Shown here one piece after another: positions 12,828 to 25,760 of a DNA stretch of 64,000 nucleotides. Under the pieces are notes generated by a model that saw nothing but the letters and a program-made list of their open reading frames with translations, did not search any database and was not told the DNA's origin. Every line of letters begins with the position of its first letter. Within the stretch, counting starts at the first letter, position 1. Source of the stretch: Massospora cicadina (lineage: Eukaryota; Entomophthoromycota; Entomophthoromycetes; Entomophthorales; Entomophthoraceae). Made by a program: the position numbers and the translations under genes. The stretch covers positions 124,001-188,000 of the forward strand of contig JAKSZP010006625.1 in the NCBI GenBank assembly GCA_022478985.1, written 5' to 3'.

Positions 12828-14940
12828 CATCCCCCTCTTGCCTAGATTTCCAACGAGATAGTATCAGGACAGAAGAATACCACCTCTGACCAGGTCAAAT
12901 ATCTCTTAATTTATAGAAGAGCACAATTGATCTGCACTCAACGCTGCTCAGGACAACCTTTGGCATGCGGTTCTCTTACTTTTCCTCCTTGCTATGGCAT
13001 CCTTGGAGCGTGGTCACCATGACCCACTGTCATGCCAGGCTGATTGATTTATTCATGACAATACTAGTCCTGGAAAGCCAGTTTTCCCCCAGTCAGGGCA
13101 TATAACCCATTGTCATATTCAGGATCTTGTCCGGCGTCCTTGATTTCCTGATTTCACTCCTCATCCTTGACAGGAGGTCACTGCCATCAATGTCTGTCTT
13201 GCAGCAAAATTAAGTTTAATCAATTATAAGCTCTTTTTATTTTCTCTTAATACCTTCTTTAGCTCATACCATTCTTAATTATTCTCTAAATAATTTATCT
13301 CATTAAGTTTGAGATTAATTTCCCCGAAATTAGAGCTTAATTGATCCCAAAGTGAATAAAGGCAACTATTATAAAAAGTCTGATATCCCCCTCTTGTCCA
13401 GCTCAAATGTCAAATTTGGAATATTGTTATCATCAACTGCTCAACAGCCTGTCTGAGTTAAAGATGATTGGCTCTTTTACCTGATGAGTCGATCTGTACA
13501 AAGGAATATCTTCTGTGGTCCCCTAGGACTCATACTCCCAGTCAAGCACCCGTAGCCAGTCCTTCTGTGGAACTACTGGAAATGGTACCAACCCTGACAG
13601 AACCAGAGTAGTAATTGTCTCAAACAACTCGTACCAATCTTCCCTCTGTCATTGGTTCCCAAATTAGATTTCAATAATCTCCTAGATTTAACTCCTTTTT
13701 CAGATACTCCTACTATCATCGTCAAACCTCCTAAAGCAATGCCCTCCATTATTGATTGATCGTTACTTGCTAGATCTGACTTGTTTATGGAGTTCCTTTT
13801 CCAACTTAGCCAATTTTATAAATCAGCTGTTCTGTCAATTGAACTGGCCATTGGAAATTGTGAACATTTTGAACTTCCCTATGCAGAATGAGGACCCAAG
13901 TAACTAAGGCTCTTTCCATAGCTCTAAACCCCTTTAATATTACAAACATCCTAGATTGAGATGTTGCAGCCTTTTCCCTTCATTTTACCAGACAAGTTCT
14001 TCAAAATTGGGCCATAATGCTTCCATCCTTTCCCAAATTCCATTATATATTCTGTTTTTTAATTCAAGAGGCTCTTAGTCATCATCTTAAGGACGCTGTC
14101 CACTCCTTGCATGACTACCTAATTTCTGGCACATCTCATCAGTACCTTCCCCTTATGGCTTTAATTGGGGGCATGATTTGGCAAACTCTGCCTAGTATCC
14201 CTTGCACAATGACGGCTCATATGTCCAATGTTCTTAACAAAGCCCATCAGCAAGTGCTCAAGACCAATCTTCTGGATCTTTTTTATATTTGGATTACTTG
14301 TGGTTATTCACCATCTTCCTCTTCTTGTTCTGTTGCTTCCCTCCCTGATCTGGGGTATCACATTTGGCAAGTACTGATATCTCCATCTCATTTTCCCTTA
14401 TCACATTCTTGCAGGGATAAGCTTTTCTCAAAGGACTTTGCTTTGAGTAGGTCTAGCTCTTGCTAGCGTCCAATATCACATAGATTTCAAAGGTTAGTTT
14501 TCCCCTACTTTTATAAATCCTCCCTCCCCCAGGAGGTGACATAGGCGGAATCATTTTCAAGTTGAGTATATCTCCAATAAAAAATTATAAAAACATTACT
14601 TTTTTCTGTGCGTTTTTCAATGTTTTTTCCGTTATATTTTATCAATCTTTTATTTTTTTCTCCTTTTTATATGAGAAATGACCTTCACTTGGTTCAGCAG
14701 TCCATCTTATCTATTATTTCCCCAAACTGGTACCAAGGTATACTTCGACCTACCAGTTTTCCATGGTTAAGAGGACTTATTTTTTAAGACTCCCATCTAT
14801 TTTGGTTCTGCGGTCCTTTTTAGGACTTAACCAAAAATTATCAGGGCATAATCATCTCAATGTTTCAGTAGTCCCTTGGGAGCGATTTTTTTATTTTTTT
14901 CTACGATCCACTGCTTTAAATACCTAGCATGGACTTGATT
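12828..14940 (-). other. G2 region between integrase and 3' LTR
   Basis: About 2.1 kb that should hold the Pol C-terminus (where many gypsy elements have a chromodomain) and an untranslated tail. No minus-strand domain could be recognised. The longest open frame is 149 codons on the opposite strand (14017-14466). It has no recognisable motif and is probably a chance frame. Confidence 0.5.
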
Positions 14941-17700
14941 TACAATCCTTCTATCCAACAAGTTCTTGATGGAATAGCGTCTGTTGCCATCTTAGTGATA
15001 ACCTCAATAAGACCTACCACAGCGCATACATCTTGTTTCTTCTTCCAAAACCATGCGTGTCACAATAGGAAACTTTATTGCCTACTTGGTATTCTATTAA
15101 TGCCATTCAGTTCTTACCATCCGTCATTTTTGTCTCAGTTTTCTTCTATAAGGTCATATTGTATGCTTGCAATTGCATCTCAATCAGGATGTTTAAAAGT
15201 CAAAGCAGGTACTGCTTGGCACTCATCCTCAATGTAGGTTCAACCAACAAATATAGAACTGGCAGTAATGCAGCCTTCTTTCCATACAATAATTTGAACA
15301 GTGTTTTTCTTGTTGCAATATGTTGACTTATATTATATGCAATTATCACCAAATTGAGGTATGTTCCCCATATGAAAGTTCTTTCTGTGACCAGCTTCCT
15401 CAGCGTCATGGCTAGTGTTCCTTTGACCCATTCTACCAGTCCTTTTGTCTCCAGCTGGTAAGTTATTGACACAAATATCTTGAAATTTCCATTATCTCAT
15501 TCAATCTCAGGATCACATGTGACATGAAACTTCGTTCCATTGTTACATAACAAGACTTGCAGGCATCCATGGTGATATATGACTTAATCCAGTATACACC
15601 TTGCAGTGCTTGTAGCATCCACTTCTTGCCAGGATTTTTGTTTGACCCATTTAGTCAGATTATTGATCGCAACTATGATGTATTTGATTCCCCCTGTACT
15701 CATGGTTAATGGTCACATCACGTTGATGGGCATCATATTCCAGGCAAATACAGGGTGGACCAGTCGATATCTAGTCATGTTCTTGTGAGGCTTGTGCAAT
15801 TGGCACTCCACACAACAAGCCAAATAATCCGTGTCATCATAGTTGATTGACTCCCAGTGTAGTACTGGCAAATGTAGTGGTTATCTTCCTCAGCCCTCCA
15901 TGCCCGACAACCTTATGTGTGGCTTGAACAATTGCTTCTCATTCTTTCAGTCTTAGGAATAATAATCGTTTTCTATTTATCATCTTAAAAACTTGTCCAT
16001 CCTTGGTCTTGGTGTTTTCCATTTCTTTCCAGAGAGCACCTTGGATTTCTTGGTAATCATTCCCAATTTATCCTTTGACCATTTTCTGGAATAGCTCATC
16101 CACTTGCCGGTATACCATTTGGACCATTAGTAACCTTGATAAGCCATACACATTATGATGAGAAGATCCAGCTTGGTGAACTATCTCATAGTCATAAACC
16201 TGTAGCTTCAATGCCCATTGGGCCAGTCATCCTTTCAGTTTTCTTAAATTATGCAGCCAATGCAGCGAGTAGTGGTCTGTCACCACTTTAAAGTGCATTC
16301 CATGAATATACACCCAAAACTGTTTACATGCGTAAATTAATGCAAGGCATTCATGCTCAGTAATGGTGTAATTCCTTTCAGCTGCTGAAAGTGTCTGGCT
16401 TACATAAGCTACCGGATGCTCATCCCTAAGCTCATCTACTTAATTCAGGATGGCGCTGATTGCCATTAACAAAGCATCAGTTTGGACTATAAATTCTCAA
16501 TTGAATTTCAGATTTTTTTAATACTAAAGAATCTATCAGATATTGGCATAACTCATCGAAAGAACTCTGGTCCTCTTCATATCAACAAATTTTTTCTTTG
16601 GATCCTTCAGCAAATGAAAGAGGGGCTCATAGATTCTTGCAAAATCCCATATAAATCTTCAGTAGTATCTGACCAATAAAGGCACACTTGGATATCTCAA
16701 ACACTCCTTGGGATGGCCATTTGCTCTATGGCTTTAATCTTCTGGGCTTGCGGCTGCAGTCCATTAGAGTTAATAATAAATTTCAGATAAGTCAACTCTT
16801 TCTTGAAAAAGTGTCATTTCCTTGGCTTGATCTTCAGTTTAGCCACGGATAGTCTCTTGAAGACTTCTTAAAAGTGGTTTAAATGGTCAGTAAAGGTCCT
16901 ACTGAACACATTTATATCGTTTAAGTACACCAGGATGCAAGACAAATTCTAGTTATCAAATATGGCGTCCATGTTTTCTGGAACGTTGCAGGCAAATTAC
17001 ATAGAGCTTGGGGCATCCTAGTTGGTTGATACAGCCTCTGCACTGTGTTTATCGCGCATTTTTCCTGGTCTTCCATTGGCAAATTGATTTACCAATATCC
17101 TGATATTAGATCCATTGCGGAGGAATACTTTGCTTCTCCCATTTGATCAAATGCATTGTCAATTTGTGGTAGTGAATACAAATCCTTCTTCATTATCTTT
17201 GTCAGCTTCTGATAATCAATCACCACCCAATTAGAGCTATCCTTCTTCTTCACGATCAGGATAGGGCTCACCCAGGGACTTGACAATGGAACTAGAAGCC
17301 CAGGCTTTACTAGTTTGTTGATCTCTTCTTCCACTACTGCCTTGGCAGCCTTTGACTGTCAAATTGGTCTCATCCTTATCAGCAGGTTTTACCAAGTGTC
17401 AACTTTGTAGATGCATTCCTTGCACATCTTAAATCATGGTTGTCCTGGGCAAATATTTCCTAATACTTTTCAAATAGTTCAAGCACCTCCTCCTGCTGTC
17501 TGTCCATAAGATCAGCGAGTTGCTCTCAATTGACCAATAGATTGATGCTCTTGGTCACCCCTGCTGATAATCCCATCTCATTAAGGGTCCCAAAATTCAT
17601 GGAATTTCCTCAATTCCACTATCAGGATCAGATGAACATATGTGATGATCTGATTCTTCTCAATATTTATCAATTTTTTACTCAAATTCACAAGGAGAAC
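14941..17700 (-). pseudogene. G2 Pol: RT, RNase H, integrase, broken
   Basis: The RT start is well kept at 17089-17334: KPGLLVPLSSPWVSPILIV, then KKKDSSNWVVIDYQKL. The catalytic box near 16930 reads VYLNDINVF, so YLDD has become YLND. RNase H remnants lie at 16200-16480. Integrase near 15530 reads LLCNNGTKFHV, where the usual Asp of DNGT is Asn. The integrase end at 15200-15472 keeps IATRKTLFKLLYGKK. With both RT and integrase catalytic residues changed and many stops, it is inactive. Confidence 0.8.
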
Positions 17701-20069
17701 TCAAATTTCTCTATGGCCCAGCATAAATATTCCAGGAGCCGCCTAAGGCTCTACTCTGGACTTCTTCCACGAGCTACTGACTTCTCCATACAAAAGCTTG
17801 GGTATCAAAAACGTCAATCCCTGTGTCAACTATGATCTGAGATCCTAATGTATGATTCATTTCCTTGATTTACAACATAATTCCCCAATTTTCTGGGATT
17901 TCCATTGGCATTTCACTTCGTTTTCGCCCAGCCAATTGGTAGCAAATGGGAAGATGCCATCATAGTAGATCATAATGTTGAATTGTTTTTCCTGGTCAGT
18001 GGAGTTTCCCCATTTCTCTGATAAATTAATGGTAACGTATGACACAATATGGTCAATGTAATACCTTCAAAGTTGCATATAACTCTATACCTCCATAGAT
18101 ATTTATTCCTAATCAAATTATCATAGTTTTAGTTGGCCAAAGCTATTGCTGGGGTGGATACCACTAAAGATCCTAATCGGAGTGGTAAAGTGCTACAAGC
18201 TCCACAGAAGGTGGTTATATTCAGCCCAGAAGTCCCATATTCTTTCCTATGCTCCAAATCAGGTGAGATTCTCATCTTCTTTACCAGCTTGGTTGATACA
18301 AGATCGATAGGCGCTCCACTGTCAAATTAGCGCCCACATCCATACTTGATTAACCATTATATCAATATATGTACACTCAGAGTATTGTAAAATCATATTT
18401 ACTTAGTAGAAGTGGCGTTATTTGCTGAATTGAGGGTGCAAATAATTTGTGCTGATATATCAGGAAACGATTGCTTAATCACGCTAAGGGGGATAGACAG
18501 GTTTTCCTCATCTAATTTGACCTCAGTCAACTCTTCCAGATTTTCTGTGGCTTGAATCTTTTCCACTAGTTGCCATGCTTACGGGCGAGCAATTTCCTTA
18601 AAAAATTCAGGGTCAATCCCCGACTCTCTAGATCTGGTTACTGCGTTGACATCCAAATTGACCACTTGATAAAGTCGATCCTGCACGTCATCATCAACAA
18701 ACAGATCACTAATGTCAATTTGTTCATGCAAGATATTGAGGGAACGGGTTTGACCGCAGCTCTAGACTATTCCCAGTCTAGGCCGTAGACCCTTTTTTGA
18801 CTCCTGTGAAGGTTTGGCCTCTTTCTCCTGGACTAAATTGATCTGCCCTTTAGCTTCTTGTATTGAACAGCAAAGTGTCCCTTTCCTCCACACTGAAAAC
18901 AGTGTTTGTCCTTCTTGTCTGTCTTCTTGGACTCCTTGGGTTTATTTCCAGGCACGGTTTAATTATTGGACTCCTATGAGCTATCAGTCCCCTTTGTAGG
19001 ATTTGAATTTTGCACTGGACTCAGCTTGAAGCTTCTAATAAGGGTATCAAATGTAGCTCCTAATATCTTTAAATGATCCACCATCTGCAAGGTGGTAATC
19101 TCAGTTGCAAACATGGAAGACATCATTTTGATGTAAATTGCAAAAAGGGCTGAAGGGTCACTTGCAATGTGATACGTGCATCAAAATCATCCAGTACTTT
19201 TGCTCCAACCAAAATCTACGATCCTTGGTAAAAGTTGACCGGCAAAACTTGCCAAGGACTTATTCTTCTGGATTGGATTCCCATTAATTCATGTTTGCAT
19301 TTTGACCTAAGCGTGGGACTTCCAAATTCTTTCATTATGGCAGCCATGGCCTCTGAGTATGACCAGCTGTCCCCCTCCAGATGAGGTAACTCCAAATTCT
19401 GACAGTTGGTGTTCAAACATTTCATCACCATCAAAGCTTTTTGATGATCGCCGTACTTAAACATTGTCATATCAAACAACCAGAATAATTCAGGGACGTT
19501 ATTCTGATGGAATGTGGAAAATCTCAGCGTAGCTATAAATTCCTCCAAAGTTTCTCTAGCAACCACTCTTGGTTTGGCTACTCAATTGACTTGAGTAGTG
19601 ATTTTGGGTTTCATCTCCAAAATGGCTGCAAATGTGGTTGGCATATTTCTTAAATAGTCAACTTCCCAACTGGGGTTCTTTGGGTCTTTTCTTTAGCGTC
19701 AGTCGCTACATAGGGCTCACATTTGCATCTATGAGACAACAACTCTTCGACTTGCTTCATTAGATGCTCTATGTCTACACTGAATGAACGCAATCAAATG
19801 TGATCTTAGTCACATTCTTTTTTCAAGAATAAAACCTCTCAAACTAGATTTCCTTTTTTTCCTTAATAACGTTACTTTTCCTAGCAACTCATTGTCAAAA
19901 TTGGAGGCATCTTTTACTCCTTCCTCAATTTGGTAAATCTCTCCTCCAAGGCGCTTTTTTGTGATTGTCAGAATTCAAGGCGTTTTTGTTGACGGTTGCC
20001 AGCTCCATCCAGAGTTTTCTTAACTCGTCCTTATTTGACATCTTATACTAGCGTATCCTAACTCAACTA
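17701..20069 (-). pseudogene. G2 protease and Gag, broken
   Basis: Gag runs from near 20040 leftwards, with an open segment at 19216-19566 (116 codons). A zinc knuckle near 18860-18900 reads CFQCGGKGHFAVQY, a CCHC motif whose last Cys is Tyr. The protease region follows at about 17700-18130 but no intact Asp-Ser/Thr-Gly was found. Gag would package element RNA, and the protease would cut the polyprotein. Confidence 0.65.
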
Positions 20070-20087
20070 CCCCCATAGTGAGCACCA
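20070..20087 (-). promoter_or_regulatory. G2 tRNA primer-binding site
   Basis: On the minus strand it reads TGGTGCTCACTATGGGGG, two bases from the LTR end. It begins with TGG, complementary to a tRNA CCA end. The same site, slightly varied, is found in G0, G1, G4, G5 and G6. Confidence 0.8.
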
Positions 20088-20089
20088 AT

Positions 20090-21186
20090 TGTTAAAATTT
20101 AGGGCTTTCAATGATCATTAAAGACCAATAGTTCCTCAAAGTTTAATAGTAAAGGTTCAATATGTGCATGATTCAAGCTTTCTGATAGTAGTTGATAGTT
20201 GATTGATAATAGTATGAAGACTATTATCCATATTTAATATGGATGACTTGTTATGGTCCAACGCTAGACCTGTACTTCTCCAAGTAATGCTCTTGATGTC
20301 AACTGCAGGGACTTTTTCCCTTATCCTCCTAACTTGATCCACTTTCAGATCCCTAAGTTTATGGCCTTCCATCTCATCATGCGGAGTCTGTAGCAATTCC
20401 CATCTAAGTTCAGTTTCTCTTTTAAGTATTCTCAAACCTTACTCTTTATCTGACAAAAAGTCCCCAATTATAGCAAATAGCAATAATTTCTTAAAGATGA
20501 ATGTAACTAAAACCAATATTAAATTTTGATAAAATTGACTCTTCTATTAATGTGTATTATCAGGGAATTTATAAAGGGAATTCGGCGCCCAACCCTCAGA
20601 TGGCACCTCAGCCATGAAATGGCAGCTGTTGCCATTTAACTTTCCTATAATGTCTCACCAGCGATTGTCTTCTTTATCTGGTTAATATTCCTTCATTATA
20701 CATTCTCAAGACCTAAAATAGACAGAGCCAGAAAATGTGTCCCTAACATTTCCCACTTATTTCCAGCAAATCAACCATATTTGGCAAGCAACCTGCTTAG
20801 GTAATGGGACTTGTTACCCCTTATGGCAGTTTGCAAACCAACTGATTGATTTGCTAATTGCAGGTGCATCACTCAACTCACAACTTGCACATTAAATTCC
20901 CAATTGATTAATGATGAAACCTGATCAATCCCAATCAGTACACCTGATAGTTAATCATCAATCAACTATCATATGTCCTCATTTCGTTGGCAACTCTTCC
21001 CAATGAGATCTTAAGCATTTACATGGATTGATCCTCAATGGATCCAAACCTGGCAAATTACCTAAAGTCCCCCAAACATTATTAACCCAAAATTGGGGTC
21101 AACCAATATTAATTCACTCGCCATTGGGAATTATCCCCTAGTTATCCATAGGTGATCTAGGAGGCTGGAAAATGGAAAAAAACCCT
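20090..21186 (-). repeat. G2 5' LTR
   Basis: Starts TGTTAAAATTTAGGGC. It pairs with 11728-12827 and is flanked at its right end by the ACCAT target duplication. Confidence 0.9.
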
Positions 21187-21191
21187 ACCAT

Positions 21192-21617
21192 TGTCCCCTA
21201 ATTGACATGAGAAGTGGTTTATATAGGTTTCAAATTATGAATGACCTTGTAAGGTCTGGACCAAAGAATATCAAGCTTATTCTGTTGACTTCCAGGTTGA
21301 TGGTGATAAAAGAGAACACGGTCGCCTACATTTGAAAGTTGTTAAGGAGGGTTTTCCACATTGAATTGGAATGTCTCCCTTTCTGTGGTGATGACAATTA
21401 TTGAGTGGCTATGTCTTAAAGCTGGATGATTCTATTGTCTAAGTCTCTCATGGTCAAATTGGAGTTCTCAGGAACAGAGTATTAATTAGATGTTTAACGC
21501 TACTTGGTAGTTGAGGTATATGCCCATATAGAGCTTTGAAGGAGGACATCTTGATTATTCAATATTAGCTTATCTGGTAAGCTAACAAAGCTCTGGGTAT
21601 ATAGTGGAGTAAATTTT
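21192..21617 (-). other. G1 3' part, between integrase and G2
   Basis: Aligns with G4 42290-42690 (shared block around CCAGGTTGATGGTGATAAAA). It carries the Pol C-terminal or untranslated region of G1. No open frame of note. Confidence 0.6.
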
Positions 21618-22640
21618 GAGTTGGGTTTTTTCTATAGCTCATAAGTCTACTGCACAGGCTCTGGTATGTGCGTTGAAAATAAATTATTGATATAAATGAA
21701 ATGGGTTGACAATAGTATGAAGACCATTTTCCTAAGTGAAATTTTCACCGCCAAATTGATTATCCTCATCTCTATATTGGTGCTAACGCTCTTCCTTATA
21801 TCTCTAGAAGATACTCTGATAAACTCTCTAACCAACAAGGAAATGTTATCCCTTCAACTCTTCCTCTGTTATCACAGGAGTTGTGGAGAAATTAACAAGC
21901 AATATTTAGCTAAAGTATATCTACTACTTCAACTCTAATCCCTAGAGTAAAAAATACAATAAATGTAGAACATTTAAATATTCAAGTCTTTAATTGACTG
22001 CTTTAAAATACTTAAGATTAAAGGAGCTTATAGGGAATCCAGCTCCCAACTCTTATGTTGGCACCTCAATGTTTAGATGTCAGCCGTCACCAATGGATTA
22101 TTTTATCCTAAGTCGCACCCCACATAGAGTTTCCTCCTCAGCATAGTTGGGTTATGCCACCAACTAGAAATGTGACCTTTTCTGTTTAATCAATAAATGT
22201 GCCTCCACATTTCTAATTAATTAACTTCAGCGGGGCAACTTAATTAGGCTTGCAACCTGCTTAGGTAGTGGGACTTTTTTACATTGACAGAAGGTCGCGT
22301 TACCTAGAAACTTAATGTAAGTTGCTTCCAGAAGCATTGTAAATGCTTCAGCAACTAATCATAAATTCCTAAGTCAATTGGAGACAAACTATAATCCGCT
22401 TATATGATTATATTATAGACTATTAAATCAGCAAACAAACCATATAGTAGATACATTGTTGGGGATCCTCCCCAATGCGTACTTTTAATCTAGAAGAACT
22501 AAATTCCAGCGGATTAGCTAATATTTCATTAAAAAACATGCCAACAATAGGTATTATATCTTAAGATAACTCATTTATTAAGGTAAATTACCTAGTGAGC
22601 AAAGCAAATTGTTTCATAGTCTGATTGGGTTGGATGAGAT
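21618..22640 (-). repeat. Solo LTR of the G0/G2 superfamily in G1
   Basis: An approximately 1-kb block absent from the aligned part of G4, resembling the G0 and G2 LTRs: it carries the GCAACCTGCTTAGGTAGTGG block at 22253 and CTACTGCACAGG near its start. G1 sequence continues on both sides. The exact ends and target duplication are unclear, so boundaries are plus or minus 10 bp. Confidence 0.65.
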
Positions 22641-24222
22641 GGTCATAAAATCATAACAAATGGCTTAAGCACGTATGGTCAGAGGAGGTCATCTTCCCAA
22701 AAATAGAAACAACTGTTCCATTATCCCATTCCACCACCCCATTGGTTGAGGTATTATAAGGGGCAGTGAAAATTTGGTTAGTCCCAAATAGTAAAGTTAT
22801 TTCTTTGACTATCTGTAAAGTGAGATTTAGCCCATTGTCCAAAAGTAGAGTCTGCAGGCATCCATTATGAGTGAAAATGGACCAGGTAAGTAAAAGGTCA
22901 ATGGCTATCATAATGCCATTGGGAACAGAAAATGCTTTGGCCCATTTAGTATAATAATCCTCAGCTAGTAGGATGAATTTATGTCCATGTGACCCAGTTT
23001 GCAAAGGGCCCACCAAAATGATGCTGACAACATTAAAGGGACTTTACAGAGCCACAACTGAGTGTTGGTATTGAGGTCTAACCCAATCTTGGGTTTGGCA
23101 AGTCATACAGGCCTATAGAACTTTTTGGATTATCTCAAACTCCTGATCCTAATAGAATCGTTTCTTTAGCCGTTTGAAAGTCTTTTCCACTGCCCCATAC
23201 CCTTGGTCATGTGTCCTTCAAGAATAAAATTAGTTTGGGAATAAGGTCAAGTATAAGTGAGCCATGTCTTAGTAATTTTCATATATATGATTCCCTCTTT
23301 AATTTGATTGTCTTGGAGCATTTTTATGAGCTCAGTTTGGACCTCAGGAGCTTTCAACTCTCATTGCTCAGGACAGTCAATTTAAATTTACAGTCAGCCT
23401 TCTTTGGGGGTCAAGGCGTCCAGTACCAGCATCCTTGGGAGACCATCAGAAATTTGATGAATTCTCCTGCGCAATGGACTATAAAATTTTAGTTCTTCAG
23501 CCTATATGCACATCTTGGTAACTGGCTGTCTGAGTCCTTCATCTTTTGCAACCATCAGAGTGGGGAATGATCAGTGATTACAGCGAAATGAGTGCATATA
23601 GGTAAAGCCAGAAATTCTTGATTGTCAATAACACAGTCAGGCACTTGCACTTGTTAATGCTATAATTTTGTTTGTCCTTGTTTGGGTCTTTCTAAAGTAA
23701 GCCACTGGGTGGTCGACCTGATCTTCATTGTGCTGAGCTAGAATGGCCCCAACTGTGACGTCACTAGAGTTTGTGAATAGTAAAGGGGCTGGTTAAAATG
23801 TGGATGAACTAAAATAGGTTTAGTACAAAGAGTGGTCTTCAATGCATTAAACGCCTGTTCTTATTAATGCCGCCACTCAAAAGTTACATTTTTTGTAGAA
23901 TGTAGACCAGGGGTTTGACTAAGCTGGCAAACCAAGGGATGAACTGACAATAATAACCACCATGCCAAGCAATACTTAAATATTCCTAAGGTTCTGAGTG
24001 TGCAACATGTTAATGGCAATAACTTTGTCCAGGATGGGATAGATTCCATGTTTCAAGATTTTGTGTCTATGTATTCCATTTCAGATTGGTAAAAGGAGCA
24101 TTTTAAAGGATTAGACTTTATTAAGACCTTTCTAAGACAATTAAAAACTTCCCATAGAGGTTCCACGTGGCTGTTGATAGTTTGCAAGAATACAGTGATA
24201 TCATTGAGGTACACAAGGACAC

Positions 24223-24850
24223 TGTCTCAGGATTCTCCCTATGCAGGGTGTAAGCCTTGTACTGAGGAGGTTGACATATACTGCTGTTTGAGACTTGACC
24301 TTCAGACTACTCAAATGATCCCATATGTCCCAAATTAAGGTTTAAGCTTATATCATCAATTAGATTTTGAAGAGATTTTAAATATTGATTTGGCATTTGT
24401 TCATAATCTAGCAAGTTGGACCTCTAGACATGGACTATTGGAAGAGCTCCTATTTAAGGTTAATAATATTTTAACCTATGCTGTGAAACTATAGCCAGGA
24501 GATCAATAAGACAATCTGACCTTTCAGGTGGGATGCAAATGAAGGACAAGCCACGTTGGAATCAAGAATGACTAATGAATCACTCTTCCCCATTTCCAAT
24601 AAATTATGATTCCCCTTATACTTTCAACAGTACTATAAATAGTACTGTCTTATTTTTAATATAGTGATTTTTCAGTAGAATATAATATATTATTTATTTA
24701 TTTAGTTATACTTTAATCTAATAAACAAAGTCTTGACCATATCTACGTCTAAAGTAGCCCCTGACCTCTAGTTGATTATAACCTCCTGAAGTAAGCCACT
24801 ATGTCGTGCTCACCAGAGTTTGTACCTGTGAGTCAACTGGCGGAATTGCA
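24223..24850. repeat. Solo LTR inserted in G1 RT
   Basis: A 628-bp block interrupts the G1 RT where G4 is continuous. It begins TGTCTCAGG and ends TTGCA (TG...CA). ACAC flanks both sides (24219-24222 and 24851-24854). It contains a TATA-centred palindrome at 24627-24648. Its parent LTR family is not seen elsewhere in the window. Confidence 0.6.
24627..24648. promoter_or_regulatory. Palindrome around a TATA-like core
   Basis: Arms ACAGTACTAT and ATAGTACTGT are perfect reverse complements with AA between them, forming a 22-bp palindrome that contains TATAAATA. In an LTR this would be a natural place for a promoter. Function is inferred only. Confidence 0.4.
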
Positions 24851-25760
24851 ACACATAGGATAGCTTTAAGTCCCTATGATCTCTTCCATGGCTCGTTAGA
24901 AGGTGGCGGGCACATTGCAAAGGCCCTTAGTAATCCTCCTTTGCTCAAATATCCCCATCATTAACTTTCAGCGCCTTTGGATTGATCTTCATGTGCTAGC
25001 TCTACTTTCCAGTGTCTACTAGCAAGAAACATAGCAGAAAGACACTGCAAACTGAAAAGAAATTAGAGTGAGTCATTAATTCTGGGTAAGTGGTAATTGT
25101 CCTTCTTATTAATAAAGTTTAATCGTTGATAGTCCATCACTAAATGATGGCTGCCATCCTTATTCTGAATTTACAGGAGAGGGGAGGCCCAAGGGCTACA
25201 AAAAGCACCAGTTACCCAGATAAAAGTAGCTGCTTGAGCTCAACAGCCATTTGAGCCTCATCAACATTACTCTTCTGGTAGGGACATTATCAGTGGGTTG
25301 AGCGTCCCCAGTCACAACATGATGTAAAGCGCCATTATTTTCCCAAAATTGTAAGTATAGGTTAAAAGAGGTCTGAATCTATTTCCAGTAATTTCTAAAC
25401 TTGGCTCTGTTGTCAATTAGTAAGCTTTTTCCCAATATAGGTACTGAATAGAGCTACCGATGGGGGTGTATCTAACCCAAATTCCATTATACTTCAAAAG
25501 CCTCAGCTGTCATCAATGGCTTCTACCAGAAGGAGGCAAACATAAATGGCTTTAGTACTTGTCCCAGTGTCCTAGGTTTGTCAGTGAGGTTAGCCAGAAG
25601 CACCAATATGGATCCAGCATAAGAGGAATCTTTTTTCCTGGGAATGTCAGGATCTCTTTAACTGATGGATTATCCATGCCTGATATTTCCAGTAACTGTC
25701 CTGAAGTAATATTGATATTCACCTGGGTGTCAATGATGACATGGGACTTAGGTGGCACAT

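Larger units (their letters stand above)
11728..21186 (-). mobile_element. G2: Ty3/gypsy retrotransposon nested in G1
   Basis: Two 1.1-kb LTRs (11728-12827 and 20090-21186) flank Gag-Pol remnants. The 5-bp target duplication ACCAT is exact at 11723-11727 and 21187-21191. The flanking G1 sequence joins correctly across the element when compared with G4 at 42250-42440. The LTRs are very similar but not identical. Confidence 0.9.
22641..25760 (-). pseudogene. G1 Pol: RT, RNase H, integrase, broken
   Basis: The integrase core at 22651-23016 is open for 121 codons and keeps all three acidic positions: AEDYYTKWAKAF, LLLDNGLNLT and TNGVVEWDNGT. RNase H remnants lie at 23520-23900 and RT remnants at 23900-25300. 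The RT box near 24200 reads VYLNDITVF, with YLDD changed to YLND. A 628-bp solo LTR is inserted next to this box. Several stops interrupt the RT. This is the best kept integrase in the window, but the polyprotein is not translatable as a whole. Confidence 0.8.

Noticed and set aside
14017..14466. 149-codon plus-strand open frame inside G2
   Set aside because: It is antisense to the gypsy element, has no recognisable motif, and a frame of this length can arise by chance in a 2-kb stretch.
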